This document shows, in pieces, positions 7,686 to 14,719 of a stretch of DNA of 19,877 nt. The stretch is from Brevibacillus sp. (lineage in GTDB: Bacteria; Bacillota; Bacilli; Brevibacillales; Brevibacillaceae). Each line of letters starts with the position of its first letter. Positions within the stretch are counted from its first letter, which is position 1. The notes beneath the pieces were generated by a model, which saw nothing but the letters and a program-made list of their open reading frames with translations, was not told the DNA's origin and did no database searches. The translations under genes and the position numbers were made by a program. Location of the stretch: contig JARDZO010000077.1 in the NCBI GenBank assembly GCA_029240815.1, forward strand, positions 1 through 19,877, written 5' to 3'.

Positions 7686-7715
7686 ATTATAATTTTTTGC
7701 TGACTTTATTACCAA
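7686..7715 (-). promoter_or_regulatory. SigA-type promoter of the NOS gene
   Basis: On the minus strand TTGGTA (7710-7715, four of six consensus) and a perfect TATAAT (7686-7691) are separated by 18 bases. Only about 30 bases remain to the NOS start codon, enough for a short leader with the AGAGGG ribosome site. Confidence 0.65.
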
Positions 7716-7767
7716 CCTCCCGGCCCATACGTCACAGTTCTGTAAGAAAACCTTGCTATTTTGATGC

Positions 7768-8127
7768 TTACTCTTGCCGCAACGCCCGTACGGCTGGAAC
7801 AAAAAAGGCGGAAATCCCAACCAGCACAATCAATATACCGGAGATGGAAAACCACGCGGCCACTCCCATTAGCTCAGCCATCGGCCCTGCGACGAACAAT
7901 CCGATAGGTGTCGCAATCAGCATCAAGCTGTTGATTAGGGCCATGACCCTTCCGAGAGCGGATGGATCAATCATCGTTTGGATCATGACGCCAAAGGGAC
8001 CACCGAATATGGGCCCAGATACCCCCATCATGCCACGCTCCACCACGAAGTTTTGATTGTGGTCACGGTCTTCGCCTTCCTGTTTAAACGCAGACGTTCC
8101 TAACCTAATGGAAAGAGGCAGAAACAA
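7768..8127 (-). pseudogene. Remnant of an MFS (macrolide-efflux-type) transporter, C-terminal end only
   Basis: Residues from about 33 of the open frame to the end (roughly 8030 down to 7768) resemble the last two or three membrane helices of MFS drug-efflux proteins: GMMGVSGPIFGGPFGVMIQT, then ALGRVMALINSLMLIATPIGLFVAGPMAE, a final helix and a short cytoplasmic tail. Family members are around 400 residues, so about three quarters are missing. The first 32 residues of the frame are polar and unrelated, and the nominal start at 8127 lies inside a 37-base perfect-arm hairpin, so this start is not credible. The region is best read as a deletion scar. A small functional protein is possible but unlikely. 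Confidence 0.7.
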
Positions 8128-8147
8128 TTCACTCTTCTGCCTCTTTC
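8111..8147. repeat. Perfect 13-base inverted repeat (hairpin) at the edge of the MFS remnant
   Basis: GAAAGAGGCAGAA (8111-8123) and TTCTGCCTCTTTC (8135-8147) enclose an 11-base loop. The plus strand continues CTTTCTTAC, which is partly T-rich, so it could be an old terminator of a lost plus-strand gene. No present gene is placed to use it in that direction. The rest of the gap to 8227 shows no gene or motif. Confidence 0.6.
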
Positions 8148-8225
8148 TTACATCCTATATGTATATTTTCTGAATCAGCAGCAATCGCGCAAGATTGTCC
8201 ATGTTCAAATGTTCTCATCGACATA

Positions 8226-8255
8226 TAGAAAAAGTGGCCCCATCTCGGGACCACT
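8226..8255 (-). terminator. Intrinsic terminator of the ABC importer operon
   Basis: On the minus strand AGTGG-t-CCC (8255-8247) pairs with GGG-g-CCACT (8241-8233) around a five-base loop, with one mismatch, followed by TTTTTCT. It lies 14 bases after the permease stop codon, which fits the end of the three-gene operon. Confidence 0.85.
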
Positions 8256-8269
8256 CTATCGACAGACTT

Positions 8270-9061
8270 TTATTTCCACGGAATCAGCTTGCGCTCCAGC
8301 CATTGCAGGACTCGGTTAAACGTCAGCCCGAGCAGGGATAGAATCAATACCCCTACCATGAGCTTGGTGGTAATCATCAGGTTCCCGTAGTGCAGAACCA
8401 TCGCACCGATCCCTTCCTGCGCCGCCACCATCTCGGCAGACACCAGCAAAAGCAGAGAGGTACCCGCCGAAAGCTTCAACCCTGCAAAAATCATCGGCAA
8501 CGAACCCGGCAGAATGACCTTGCGAATGACGTTCAGATGATTGGAGCCAAACGTCACGGCTGCCTTGATCAGCATCGGATCTACGTTCTTCACACCAGAG
8601 AAGGTGTTAATGACTACAGGAAAAAAGACGCCGAGGGCAATAATTGCTACCTTTGGCATTTCGCCAATCCCCATCCACAGGATGATCAGGGGCAGCAGGG
8701 CAATCTTCGGAATCGGATAAATCGAATAGACGATCGGTGTCATGATCGCGTCTGTCCAACGGGAAAACCCGAGGATCAGTCCCACGAGAACACCCAGAGC
8801 TGCCCCGATCGCATACCCGACTCCGATCCGATACAGACTCGCCACCAGATCTTTGTACAGCTCGCCGCTCGCGATCATATCCCAAGCCGCTGTCAGGATC
8901 GCGGTAGGAGCAGGCAAAAACAACGGCGGTACGATTTCCAGGCGACAGATAATTTCCCAAAGTACGAGCAGACAAGCAATCCCCAAGACCGCTGCGTAAC
9001 TAGGGATTTTCGTTTCCAAAAAGGCTACACGATTCGTAATGATTTGTCGTTGTTCAGACAT
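8270..9061 (-). CDS. ABC importer permease, SsuC/TauC type
   Basis: 263 residues from the ATG at 9061. The frame is open further upstream, but that extension is polar and overlaps the ATPase gene in another frame; GGAGGGG lies just before 9061 and the new length matches the family. The protein shows about six hydrophobic helices and the cytoplasmic EAA loop that docks on the ATPase (KAAVTFGSNHLNVIRKVILP, 166-185, with the conserved Gly172). Members of this family import nitrate, taurine, alkanesulfonates or similar small acids and some vitamin precursors. The gap from the ATPase stop is four bases, so translation is coupled. It is the last gene of the operon. The substrate is not decided by this sequence. 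Confidence 0.92.
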   Translation of the reverse strand: MSEQRQIITNRVAFLETKIPSYAAVLGIACLLVLWEIICRLEIVPPLFLPAPTAILTAAWDMIASGELYKDLVASLYRIGVGYAIGAALGVLVGLILGFSRWTDAIMTPIVYSIYPIPKIALLPLIILWMGIGEMPKVAIIALGVFFPVVINTFSGVKNVDPMLIKAAVTFGSNHLNVIRKVILPGSLPMIFAGLKLSAGTSLLLLVSAEMVAAQEGIGAMVLHYGNLMITTKLMVGVLILSLLGLTFNRVLQWLERKLIPWK

Positions 9062-9065
9062 CTTC

Positions 9066-9839
9066 TTACCCCTCCCTCGATGCTTCTTGGGCATCGTGGC
9101 GAATGAGCTGCCAGATCTGGTCGGCATACTGTTCAAATTGGGCGCGGTACTGCTCTTGATCACGCCCGATTTTCGGCATATCAATCTGAATGATGCTCTT
9201 GATCTGACCCGGATGTCTCGACAAGACAATCACCCGATCCGCCAAATAAACGGCTTCCTGAATGTTGTGCGTCACATAGAGCGTGCTCAGCTTGGTGCGA
9301 TTCCAGATGGTTAGCAGCTCTTCCTGCATGATCGTGCGGGTCTGCGCATCCAGCGCGGAAAAAGGCTCGTCCATCAGCAGCAGATCAGGCTCAATCGCCA
9401 GTGCACGGGCGATACCTGCACGCTGTCTCATCCCACCGGACAACTGCTTCGGGTAGGCACTCTCAAAGCCGCTCAAGCCTACCATCTCGATGTAATGCTT
9501 CCCTTTTTCCTGTTGTTCCTGCTTGCTGGCTCCGCTCTCCTCCAGCCCGAAAATCACATTCTCATACACACTTCGCCACGGGAATAGAGCGATTTCCTGA
9601 AACACGATCCCCAGGCTCGGTTTCTTGCCATTCGTACCTTCGAAGTAGACCGTTCCGTTTGTCGGCGACATCAGTCCACCCACGATGTTCAGCAAGGTTG
9701 ACTTGCCACAGCCACTCGGCCCTACCAATACGACGAACTCTTCCTTTTCAATCGAAAAGTTGATGTTCTGCAAAGCCGTTACTTCTCTTTTTTTCGAGTC
9801 TACAAACGTTTTGTCGACGTTTTCAACAACGATTCTCAT
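9066..9839 (-). CDS. ABC importer ATPase, SsuB/TauB type
   Basis: 257 residues from the ATG at 9839. A GTG at 9848 is in frame and overlaps the stop of the binding-protein gene (GTGA), but AGGGA sits only two bases before that GTG and about ten before the ATG, so the ATG is preferred. All nucleotide-binding motifs are present (numbered from the ATG): Walker A GPSGCGKST (40-48), Q-loop around FQE, signature LSGGM (133-137), Walker B LLLMDEP (D157, E158), D-loop SALD and the switch His191 (VTHNIQEAV). It powers uptake of the substrate captured by the upstream lipoprotein. It sits in the middle of a three-gene operon with overlapping or four-base junctions. Confidence 0.94.
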   Translation of the reverse strand: MRIVVENVDKTFVDSKKREVTALQNINFSIEKEEFVVLVGPSGCGKSTLLNIVGGLMSPTNGTVYFEGTNGKKPSLGIVFQEIALFPWRSVYENVIFGLEESGASKQEQQEKGKHYIEMVGLSGFESAYPKQLSGGMRQRAGIARALAIEPDLLLMDEPFSALDAQTRTIMQEELLTIWNRTKLSTLYVTHNIQEAVYLADRVIVLSRHPGQIKSIIQIDMPKIGRDQEQYRAQFEQYADQIWQLIRHDAQEASREG

Positions 9840-9844
9840 GGTGT

Positions 9845-10903
9845 TCACTTCCCTAATTTCTGCACAGCTTCATCAAGCAATTGGGTGTTCACGATTTCAG
9901 TCGTGTCGATCGCTTTGTCGATCAGTTTTTCCTTCGCATACCACTCTACCTGTGTCTTGATGTCTGCTTCCAGCAATTTCCCGTCACGATCGATATAAGG
10001 CAAACCTTTTTTGATCATAGCAGGCTCTTGATCTGTATATTTCGCGATAATGCCTACGACTTCATCATAGTTCGCACCTGGTACGATTTTACCGTCTTGC
10101 TTGGTGAGAACAGCATCGTAGTAGTAGCGAGTCGCTTTGGCGTACGCCTTCAAGAAGCGTTCAGCTGCATCCTTGTTTTCAGCCAGCTTTGGAGAGAAGA
10201 AAATACCAGAGGTTTGGTAGTCCATTTCGTCGCCTACTTGCGCGATGACTTTCCCGTAGCCCTCTTGTACGACCGTAGAGATGTTCGGCTCATTCAGCAA
10301 GATCGCATCGACCTGTTTGCTTTTCAGTGCTTCCATCAGACCTTTGATGCTGTTCAGCGGTACCAGCTGTACATCACTCAGACCGAGTCCGTGTTTTTCC
10401 AGCAATCTCCCGGCCATGTAGTGATACGTGGAGCCCGTTTGGGTAATCCCGATCTTCTTGCCCTTTAGCTCTTCAATGCTTTTAAGAGGTGAATCGCTTG
10501 GGAACAACAAAGCGGAGGAGGAGTAGCCCTTCTGCTCTCTACCTTTATCTGCAACGATGAGCAGCTTTTGTCCGCCTGCAACCATGTTGTACAAGCTAGC
10601 AGTAATACCTGTCGCCCCTACATCCACGCTGCCAGCAGCAGTAGCCACGGCGATTGGTTGAGCTGCCTCAAACCATTTGGCTTGTGCGTCGATATTTTCC
10701 TCTTTAAAAAAGCCTTTTTCGATCCCGATAAACAACGGTGCCGAACTGGTCAGTTTCAGCATCCCAATGTCTACTTTAACGGCTTCTGAAGCTTGTCCTG
10801 TCTGCGGGCTTGCCGCCTGATCTCCTTCTGACTTGCCGCAGCCCACGAGTGCCAGGGACAGTGCCAATGCTGCACTTAGCAGTATACTTGCTGATTTCTT
10901 CAC
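9845..10903 (-). CDS. ABC importer substrate-binding lipoprotein, NMT1/SsuA/TauA-like
   Basis: 352 residues. The start is a GTG at 10903 with GGAGGG nine bases upstream. The signal peptide ends in a lipobox (LVGC), so Cys22 is lipidated and the protein is tethered to the outer face of the membrane. The mature part follows the two-lobed type-II binding-protein plan of the NMT1/sulfonate/nitrate group: APLFIGIEKGFFKEENI, then GSVDVGATGITASLYNMVAGG, KGKKIGITQTGSTYHYMAGRLL and KQVDAILLNEPN. These fit sulfonate, taurine, nitrate or aromatic-acid binders; the exact ligand cannot be read. It is the first gene of the operon. No ssuD/tauD-type desulfonation gene is beside it, so sulfonate is only one possibility. 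Confidence 0.92.
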   Translation of the reverse strand: MKKSASILLSAALALSLALVGCGKSEGDQAASPQTGQASEAVKVDIGMLKLTSSAPLFIGIEKGFFKEENIDAQAKWFEAAQPIAVATAAGSVDVGATGITASLYNMVAGGQKLLIVADKGREQKGYSSSALLFPSDSPLKSIEELKGKKIGITQTGSTYHYMAGRLLEKHGLGLSDVQLVPLNSIKGLMEALKSKQVDAILLNEPNISTVVQEGYGKVIAQVGDEMDYQTSGIFFSPKLAENKDAAERFLKAYAKATRYYYDAVLTKQDGKIVPGANYDEVVGIIAKYTDQEPAMIKKGLPYIDRDGKLLEADIKTQVEWYAKEKLIDKAIDTTEIVNTQLLDEAVQKLGK

Positions 10904-10986
10904 GATTCGTTACCCTCCAGTTAGTAGTAGTTATCCTATCTAATTTTAATTATATTTCGACAAAATAACACAAAAACCTCTATAGA
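10904..10986 (-). promoter_or_regulatory. Start region of the ABC operon with a -10-like box
   Basis: On the minus strand a perfect TATAAT lies at 10949-10954, 45 bases before the GTG start, in an AT-rich stretch. The upstream hexamer at a 16-17 base distance (T-rich, TTTTTG-like) is poor. No terminator for the DinB gene that ends at 10987 was seen, so read-through from it is possible. Confidence 0.3.
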
Positions 10987-11487
10987 TCAATGTTTCCATC
11001 GCAATAAACGCTCGTCGCCGTCCTGTAAAAGTCTGGTCATATAAACAATTTGACCGGTATGGTAGGAGTAATGGGAAGTTGTATGATAAAGGATTTCCAG
11101 GATTGTTTTTTGGTACGAGGCAATCCCTGCACCTGGCGGATACACAATCGTGACTTCCCGGTGAAAGTCTTCCTCTGACAGGCGCTCTATTTCCATCCGC
11201 GACTGCTCACGGACACGGAACAAATGATCTTGGAGCTCCTCAGACGTATAGGTTCCCTCCGCCAAAAATTCCGCCGAGCGTTCGCGAACAAAGGGCTTGC
11301 CCCCGATGGCACTCACCACATTCTGATACTCATTCCCCGCCAAATGAAGACACAAATTCCCGATGCTGTTGGTACTGTCTCGCCCTTTTTTCCAGACCAG
11401 CTCCTGTGGCAGCCGATCCAACGCTTTTTTAATGCGATCTAGCTCTGTGTCCAGCAAATTCAAAGTCTGCTTGTAAAAAAGATGCAT
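10987..11487 (-). CDS. DinB-family (DUF1572-like) four-helix metalloprotein
   Basis: 166 residues with the family's typical length. The DinB/YfiT fold is shown by its metal-binding histidine triad: His48 in LCLHLAGNEYQ, and His139 and His143 in YHTTSHYSYHTGQIVYM. Members bind Zn or Ni; some act as bacillithiol- or mycothiol-dependent S-transferases, most have no proven function. The ATG at 11487 follows AGAGGG. The gene lies downstream of a TetR gene on the same strand, with two palindromic operator-like sites in between, which suggests local repression. Despite the family name, nothing ties it to DNA damage. Reaction and substrate are unknown. Confidence 0.9.
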   Translation of the reverse strand: MHLFYKQTLNLLDTELDRIKKALDRLPQELVWKKGRDSTNSIGNLCLHLAGNEYQNVVSAIGGKPFVRERSAEFLAEGTYTSEELQDHLFRVREQSRMEIERLSEEDFHREVTIVYPPGAGIASYQKTILEILYHTTSHYSYHTGQIVYMTRLLQDGDERLLRWKH

Positions 11488-11580
11488 GTCATCCCTCTTT
11501 TCTCTATGAAGTAATTAGGAGATTTCCTCTAATCGTATCATTGATCGCAACGAATGACGAATGACTCATCTCGCCAATGC

Positions 11581-11594
11581 TGACACTCGTGTCG
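11581..11594. promoter_or_regulatory. Palindromic operator-like site A in front of dinB
   Basis: The core GACAC-tc-GTGTC is a ten-base-arm palindrome. Read on the minus strand the 14-mer is CGACACGAGTGTCA, which differs from site B at a single base. It lies about 94 bases before the DinB start codon. Confidence 0.5.
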
Positions 11595-11646
11595 GAAATA
11601 AGCAAAAAATAATGACACAAATGCCAGTGTTACTATTCCGCACTCC

Positions 11647-11660
11647 CGACACTAGTGTCA
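11647..11660. promoter_or_regulatory. Palindromic operator-like site B in front of dinB
   Basis: CGACACTAGTGTCA contains the perfect 12-base palindrome GACACTAGTGTC. On the minus strand it overlaps a TTGACA hexamer (11656-11661), a possible -35 box. Its centre is 66 bases from that of site A, in inverted orientation. A half-match (GACAC...GTGTT, 11614-11631) lies between them. Confidence 0.55.
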
Positions 11661-11663
11661 ATT

Positions 11664-12260
11664 TTATGATGTAACAACATTTTGTCTATCTTTTACCCCA
11701 TATCCATCCAGTAGGACCTGGAAGATCATGTCGTTCCACTCTGCTTCCGGGATCGTCCTGCTTTTGGGGATCTGGATCGCCTGAAACAACAAGCTGGCAA
11801 TCAGAGTGCTCGGGAGATCCTGGCGTATGGATCCCGCTTCTTTGCACGAATCAATCACTTCCGACAGCACACTGGTCAAAGTATGATGCTGCTGACGCAA
11901 GGTCACCAAGTCTTTTTTGACGCTCGGTGAAGACTCCCCATTCACGAATGGAGCAAACAACAGGATTTGATGCAGATGCGCGTATTTCATAAACGAGTCA
12001 AAGATCCTTCTCAGCTTTTCCATAGGTACAGAAATGGCATCCAGTCCTTCATATTCAGCCATGATCGTATCCATGAGATGCACCATGAGAGAAGCAATCA
12101 GCTCGTCCTTGTTGGAAAAATATTCGTAGATCGTGCTGCGACTCACGTTGAGTTGATCGGAAACAAGCTTGAAATGAAAGCCTGCATATCCTTTTTCGAC
12201 CAGGATTTTTCCTGTCGCAGCGTACAGCTCATTGATGTTCATTTTTTGTTTTGCCATCAT
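11664..12260 (-). CDS. TetR/AcrR-family transcriptional regulator
   Basis: 198 residues. The N-terminal TetR DNA-binding domain is clear: helix-turn-helix at about 29-49 (LVSDQLNVSRSTIYEYFSNK) followed by the family's KDELIASL. The C-terminal ligand/dimer domain (60-198) is, as usual, poorly conserved and gives no ligand. The start is one of two adjacent ATG codons at 12260/12257, after AGAGGG. The gene is divergent from lutA and upstream of dinB on its own strand, so it could control either, or itself. A TCAGAT-6 bases-ATCTGA palindrome lies 23-40 bases upstream of its start, a good place for autoregulation. Two other palindromes lie before dinB. Confidence 0.92.
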   Translation of the reverse strand: MMAKQKMNINELYAATGKILVEKGYAGFHFKLVSDQLNVSRSTIYEYFSNKDELIASLMVHLMDTIMAEYEGLDAISVPMEKLRRIFDSFMKYAHLHQILLFAPFVNGESSPSVKKDLVTLRQQHHTLTSVLSEVIDSCKEAGSIRQDLPSTLIASLLFQAIQIPKSRTIPEAEWNDMIFQVLLDGYGVKDRQNVVTS

Positions 12261-12279
12261 CTACGCCCTCTTTACCTGC

Positions 12280-12303
12280 TTATCAGATGCACCGATCTGA
12301 CAA
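12280..12303. promoter_or_regulatory. Operator-like palindrome upstream of the TetR gene
   Basis: TCAGAT (12283-12288) and ATCTGA (12295-12300) are six-base arms around GCACCG. The flanks TT/AA at 12280-12281 and 12302-12303 also pair, with one mismatch between. It sits just before the TetR start and its ribosome site. TTATCAG here recurs at 12410 near lutA. Confidence 0.45.
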
Positions 12304-12351
12304 ATATCGATTATGAACAGTTTACACAAGCTAAAGGAGAACCTCAACCCT

Positions 12352-12399
12352 ATGCATCTATACGAATCAACCATAGAAGGGGGCTACCCAAGATCATAG
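12352..12399 (+). other. Possible 15-codon leader ORF in the lutA upstream region
   Basis: ATG at 12352 to TAG at 12397-12399 encodes MHLYESTIEGGYPRS. A strong AAAGGAGA ribosome-like site lies at 12334-12341, though its distance to the ATG (11 bases) is slightly long. The frame ends 84 bases before lutA. It may be a leader peptide, an orphan ribosome site or chance; there is no homology evidence. Confidence 0.25.
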
Positions 12400-12409
12400 C
12401 CTTCCACCA

Positions 12410-12453
12410 TTATCAGACTATTCATTCTTCAACATGTATGATAAGCTGATAAG
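12410..12453. promoter_or_regulatory. lutA upstream inverted/direct repeats, candidate operator
   Basis: TTATCAG (12410-12416) is repeated in inverted form as CTGATAA (12446-12452), 29 bases apart. TGATAAG also occurs twice in tandem (12439-12445 and 12447-12453). A -10-like TATGAT lies at 12437-12442 but no good -35 accompanies it. The repeats lie 31-74 bases before lutA and would be well placed for either the TetR or the LutR-like regulator. Confidence 0.4.
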
Positions 12454-12483
12454 TATCAAAATGACAAGCAAGAAGGTGAACCT

Positions 12484-13224
12484 GTGAAAGTTTCTCTCTT
12501 TATTACCTGTTTGAGCGATGCCCTGTATCCGCGTGTAGGGGAAGCGATGGTACGGCTGCTGGCGAGGTACGGCGTGCAAGTCCATTTTCCAGAAGAACAG
12601 ACCTGTTGTGGCCAGCCTGCATTCAACAGCGGCTATTGGGATGAGGCGAGAACATCCGCGCAGTCGTTGATCCGTGCTTTTGCTGACAGTGATTACGTCA
12701 TTTCTCCCTCGGGCTCCTGTACGGGCATGATTCATCATTATTTCCCCAAGCTGTTCGAACATGAGCCGGCATTACTCGCGAGTGTCAACCAGCTTCGTGA
12801 AAAGACATATGAATTTACCCAGTTTCTCGTAAATGTTCTGGGAGTCACCGACCTCGGCGCGGAATTCCCGCACAAGGTGACGTACCATCCGTCCTGCCAT
12901 GGCAGCCGTTTGCTCGGTATCAAGCAGGAGCCTCTTCAACTGATGGAGCAGGTGCGCGGACTTGATCTGATCCCGCTGCCGTTTGCAGAAGATTGCTGTG
13001 GCTTCGGTGGCACCTTTGCCGTGAAAATGAGTGATATCAGCGGGGCGATGGTAGCGGAAAAGGCAGACCACGTCCTCGAGACAGAAGCAGAAGTGCTCGT
13101 AGGACTGGATCTCGGTTGCCTGATGAATATCTCCGGTCATTTGCACTTTCGCGGAAAGCCGGTGCGCGTGATGCATCTGGCTGAATTACTGTACGAAGGG
13201 GTGATGGTCAGTGAGCAGCGCTAA
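12484..13224 (+). CDS. lutA: LutA, CCG-domain Fe-S subunit of L-lactate oxidation complex
   Basis: 246 residues, the usual length. The start is the GTG at 12484 after AAGGTGA. Two cysteine-rich CCG modules are complete: C9, C41-C42 (TCCGQPAFNSG), C79; and C138 (YHPSCHGSR), C171-C172 (CCGFGG), C212. In heterodisulfide-reductase-related proteins such modules bind an iron-sulphur centre. With LutB and LutC it forms the cytoplasmic Fe-S system that converts L-lactate to pyruvate in B. subtilis. lutB begins inside its last codons (14-base overlap), so synthesis is coupled. In Bacillus the operon is induced by lactate and repressed by LutR; here a TetR gene is also divergent from it. Confidence 0.96.
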   Translation: MKVSLFITCLSDALYPRVGEAMVRLLARYGVQVHFPEEQTCCGQPAFNSGYWDEARTSAQSLIRAFADSDYVISPSGSCTGMIHHYFPKLFEHEPALLASVNQLREKTYEFTQFLVNVLGVTDLGAEFPHKVTYHPSCHGSRLLGIKQEPLQLMEQVRGLDLIPLPFAEDCCGFGGTFAVKMSDISGAMVAEKADHVLETEAEVLVGLDLGCLMNISGHLHFRGKPVRVMHLAELLYEGVMVSEQR

Positions 13225-14719
13225 AACCACATCTGTCACGGAAAGAGCAAAGGCAGCCCTGAACGATGAGTTTCTCCGGAATGCTGTGAAATACACCACC
13301 GAGCGACTGCGGGACGGGAAAAAGCTGGCGTCGAGCGAGCAAGGAAATTGGGAGGAGTGGCGTGAGCGGGGACGGCAAATCAGGCTCCATACGATCGCCC
13401 ACCTGGATTATTACCTGAATCAGTTCATCGATAATGCCAAAGCGAATGGCGTTCACGTACATTTCGCCGCATCCTCCGTTGAAGCAGCTAGCATCACTTT
13501 GCAGATCGCACAAAAGCGTCAGGCACGGACAGTCGTCAAATCCAAATCAATGGTATCCGAAGAAGTACATATCAACGAAACGTTGGAAAAAGAGGGAATC
13601 GAGTCCATCGAGACGGACTTGGGCGAATACATCATCCAGCTCGCACATGAAATGCCCTCGCATATCATCATTCCCGCCATTCATAAAAACCGGGAGCAGA
13701 TAGCGGAGCTGTTGTCCAAAGAAGCAGGGGAGACGCTTCCTCCCGAAACCACCATCCTCGCCGGTTTTGTCCGAAAAAAGCTGCGCGAGAAATTTCTGGA
13801 AGCCGATATCGGCATGACTGGATGCAACTTCGCGATTGCCGAGAGCGGCTCCATTGTCCTGTTTGAAAACGAAGGAAATGCGCGCATGGTCAGCACCGTA
13901 CCGAAAACGCAAATCACGCTGATGGGGATGGAACGCATTATTCCGACGTGGGATGATCTGGAGGTCATGGCTACCTTGCTTCCACGCTCTGCGACTGGTC
14001 AAAAGCTGACGGTGTATATGTCCGGTATCAGTGGTCCTCGCCGTGATGCAGATAGTGACGGTCCCGAAGAAATGCACATCATCATCGTCGACAACGGACG
14101 TTCCCTACAACTAGGTGATCCAGAGTTTCAGGAGCTGCTAAACTGCATCCGTTGCGGCGCTTGCCTCAACGCTTGTCCTGTGTACCGGCAGATTGGCGGC
14201 CATTCTTATGGCGGACCTTACAGCGGACCGATTGGTGCTGTGCTAAAGCCGGCTCTGCAAAAAAACGTCGCCGAATGGGATGATATCGCCAATGCCTCCA
14301 GTCTTTGCGGAGCCTGTTACGAAGCTTGTCCGGTCAAAATTCCGCTCCACGACATGCTTGTGTACCTGCGCAACCGCAAAGTAAAGGAAGGGCACAGAGC
14401 AGCGGATGAAAACATAGGAATGAAAGGCTATCAGTACATCATGGCGGACCCCAAGCGCTTGCGTCGGGTCCTGAAGCTCGGCAGAGTCGGTCAAAAGCTT
14501 TTGCTCACAGACAATGTGATCAAAGCGAAAATCGGACCGCTGAAGGGCTGGAATCGATATCGACACACGCCAGGCCTTCCCGCACAATCGTTCCGCGAGC
14601 AATGGCAGACGCTCGATCAGGAAGTACGCGGTGAGATGCAGCAAATGAACGAAAACATGAAGGCTCGACTGGAAAACGTACGAGCACAGCGCGAAAAAGG
14701 GGGACACACGCATGAGTGA
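13211..14719 (+). CDS. lutB: LutB, ferredoxin-type Fe-S / LUD-domain subunit of L-lactate oxidation complex
   Basis: 502 residues, GTG start at 13211 with AAGGGG-TGA upstream, inside the end of lutA. The N-terminal two thirds are the LUD domain (including IPAIHKNREQIAELLS and the GMTGCNFAIAESGSIVLFENEGN stretch near residues 200-222). Two [4Fe-4S] motifs follow: C312-x2-C315-x2-C318-x3-C322-P and C366-x2-C369-x3-C373-P. The tail from about 400 is basic and helical. It is thought to pass electrons within the LutABC complex during oxidation of L-lactate to pyruvate. The lutC start overlaps its end by eight bases. All metal ligands look intact. Confidence 0.96.
   Translation: MSSAKTTSVTERAKAALNDEFLRNAVKYTTERLRDGKKLASSEQGNWEEWRERGRQIRLHTIAHLDYYLNQFIDNAKANGVHVHFAASSVEAASITLQIAQKRQARTVVKSKSMVSEEVHINETLEKEGIESIETDLGEYIIQLAHEMPSHIIIPAIHKNREQIAELLSKEAGETLPPETTILAGFVRKKLREKFLEADIGMTGCNFAIAESGSIVLFENEGNARMVSTVPKTQITLMGMERIIPTWDDLEVMATLLPRSATGQKLTVYMSGISGPRRDADSDGPEEMHIIIVDNGRSLQLGDPEFQELLNCIRCGACLNACPVYRQIGGHSYGGPYSGPIGAVLKPALQKNVAEWDDIANASSLCGACYEACPVKIPLHDMLVYLRNRKVKEGHRAADENIGMKGYQYIMADPKRLRRVLKLGRVGQKLLLTDNVIKAKIGPLKGWNRYRHTPGLPAQSFREQWQTLDQEVRGEMQQMNENMKARLENVRAQREKGGHTHE

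Noticed and set aside
8390..9106. 238-codon plus-strand frame opposite the ABC permease
   Set aside because: Composition is dominated by His, Gln, Asn and Arg, as expected from the reverse of a hydrophobic gene; no family was recognised.
9062..9229. Extended N-terminus of the ABC permease to 9229
   Set aside because: The extension is polar, overlaps the ATPase gene in another frame, and a strong ribosome site supports the start at 9061.
13009..13024. TGGCAC followed by TTGC inside lutA, resembling a sigma-54 promoter
   Set aside because: The two parts are too close for the fixed -24/-12 spacing, and it is internal to a gene.
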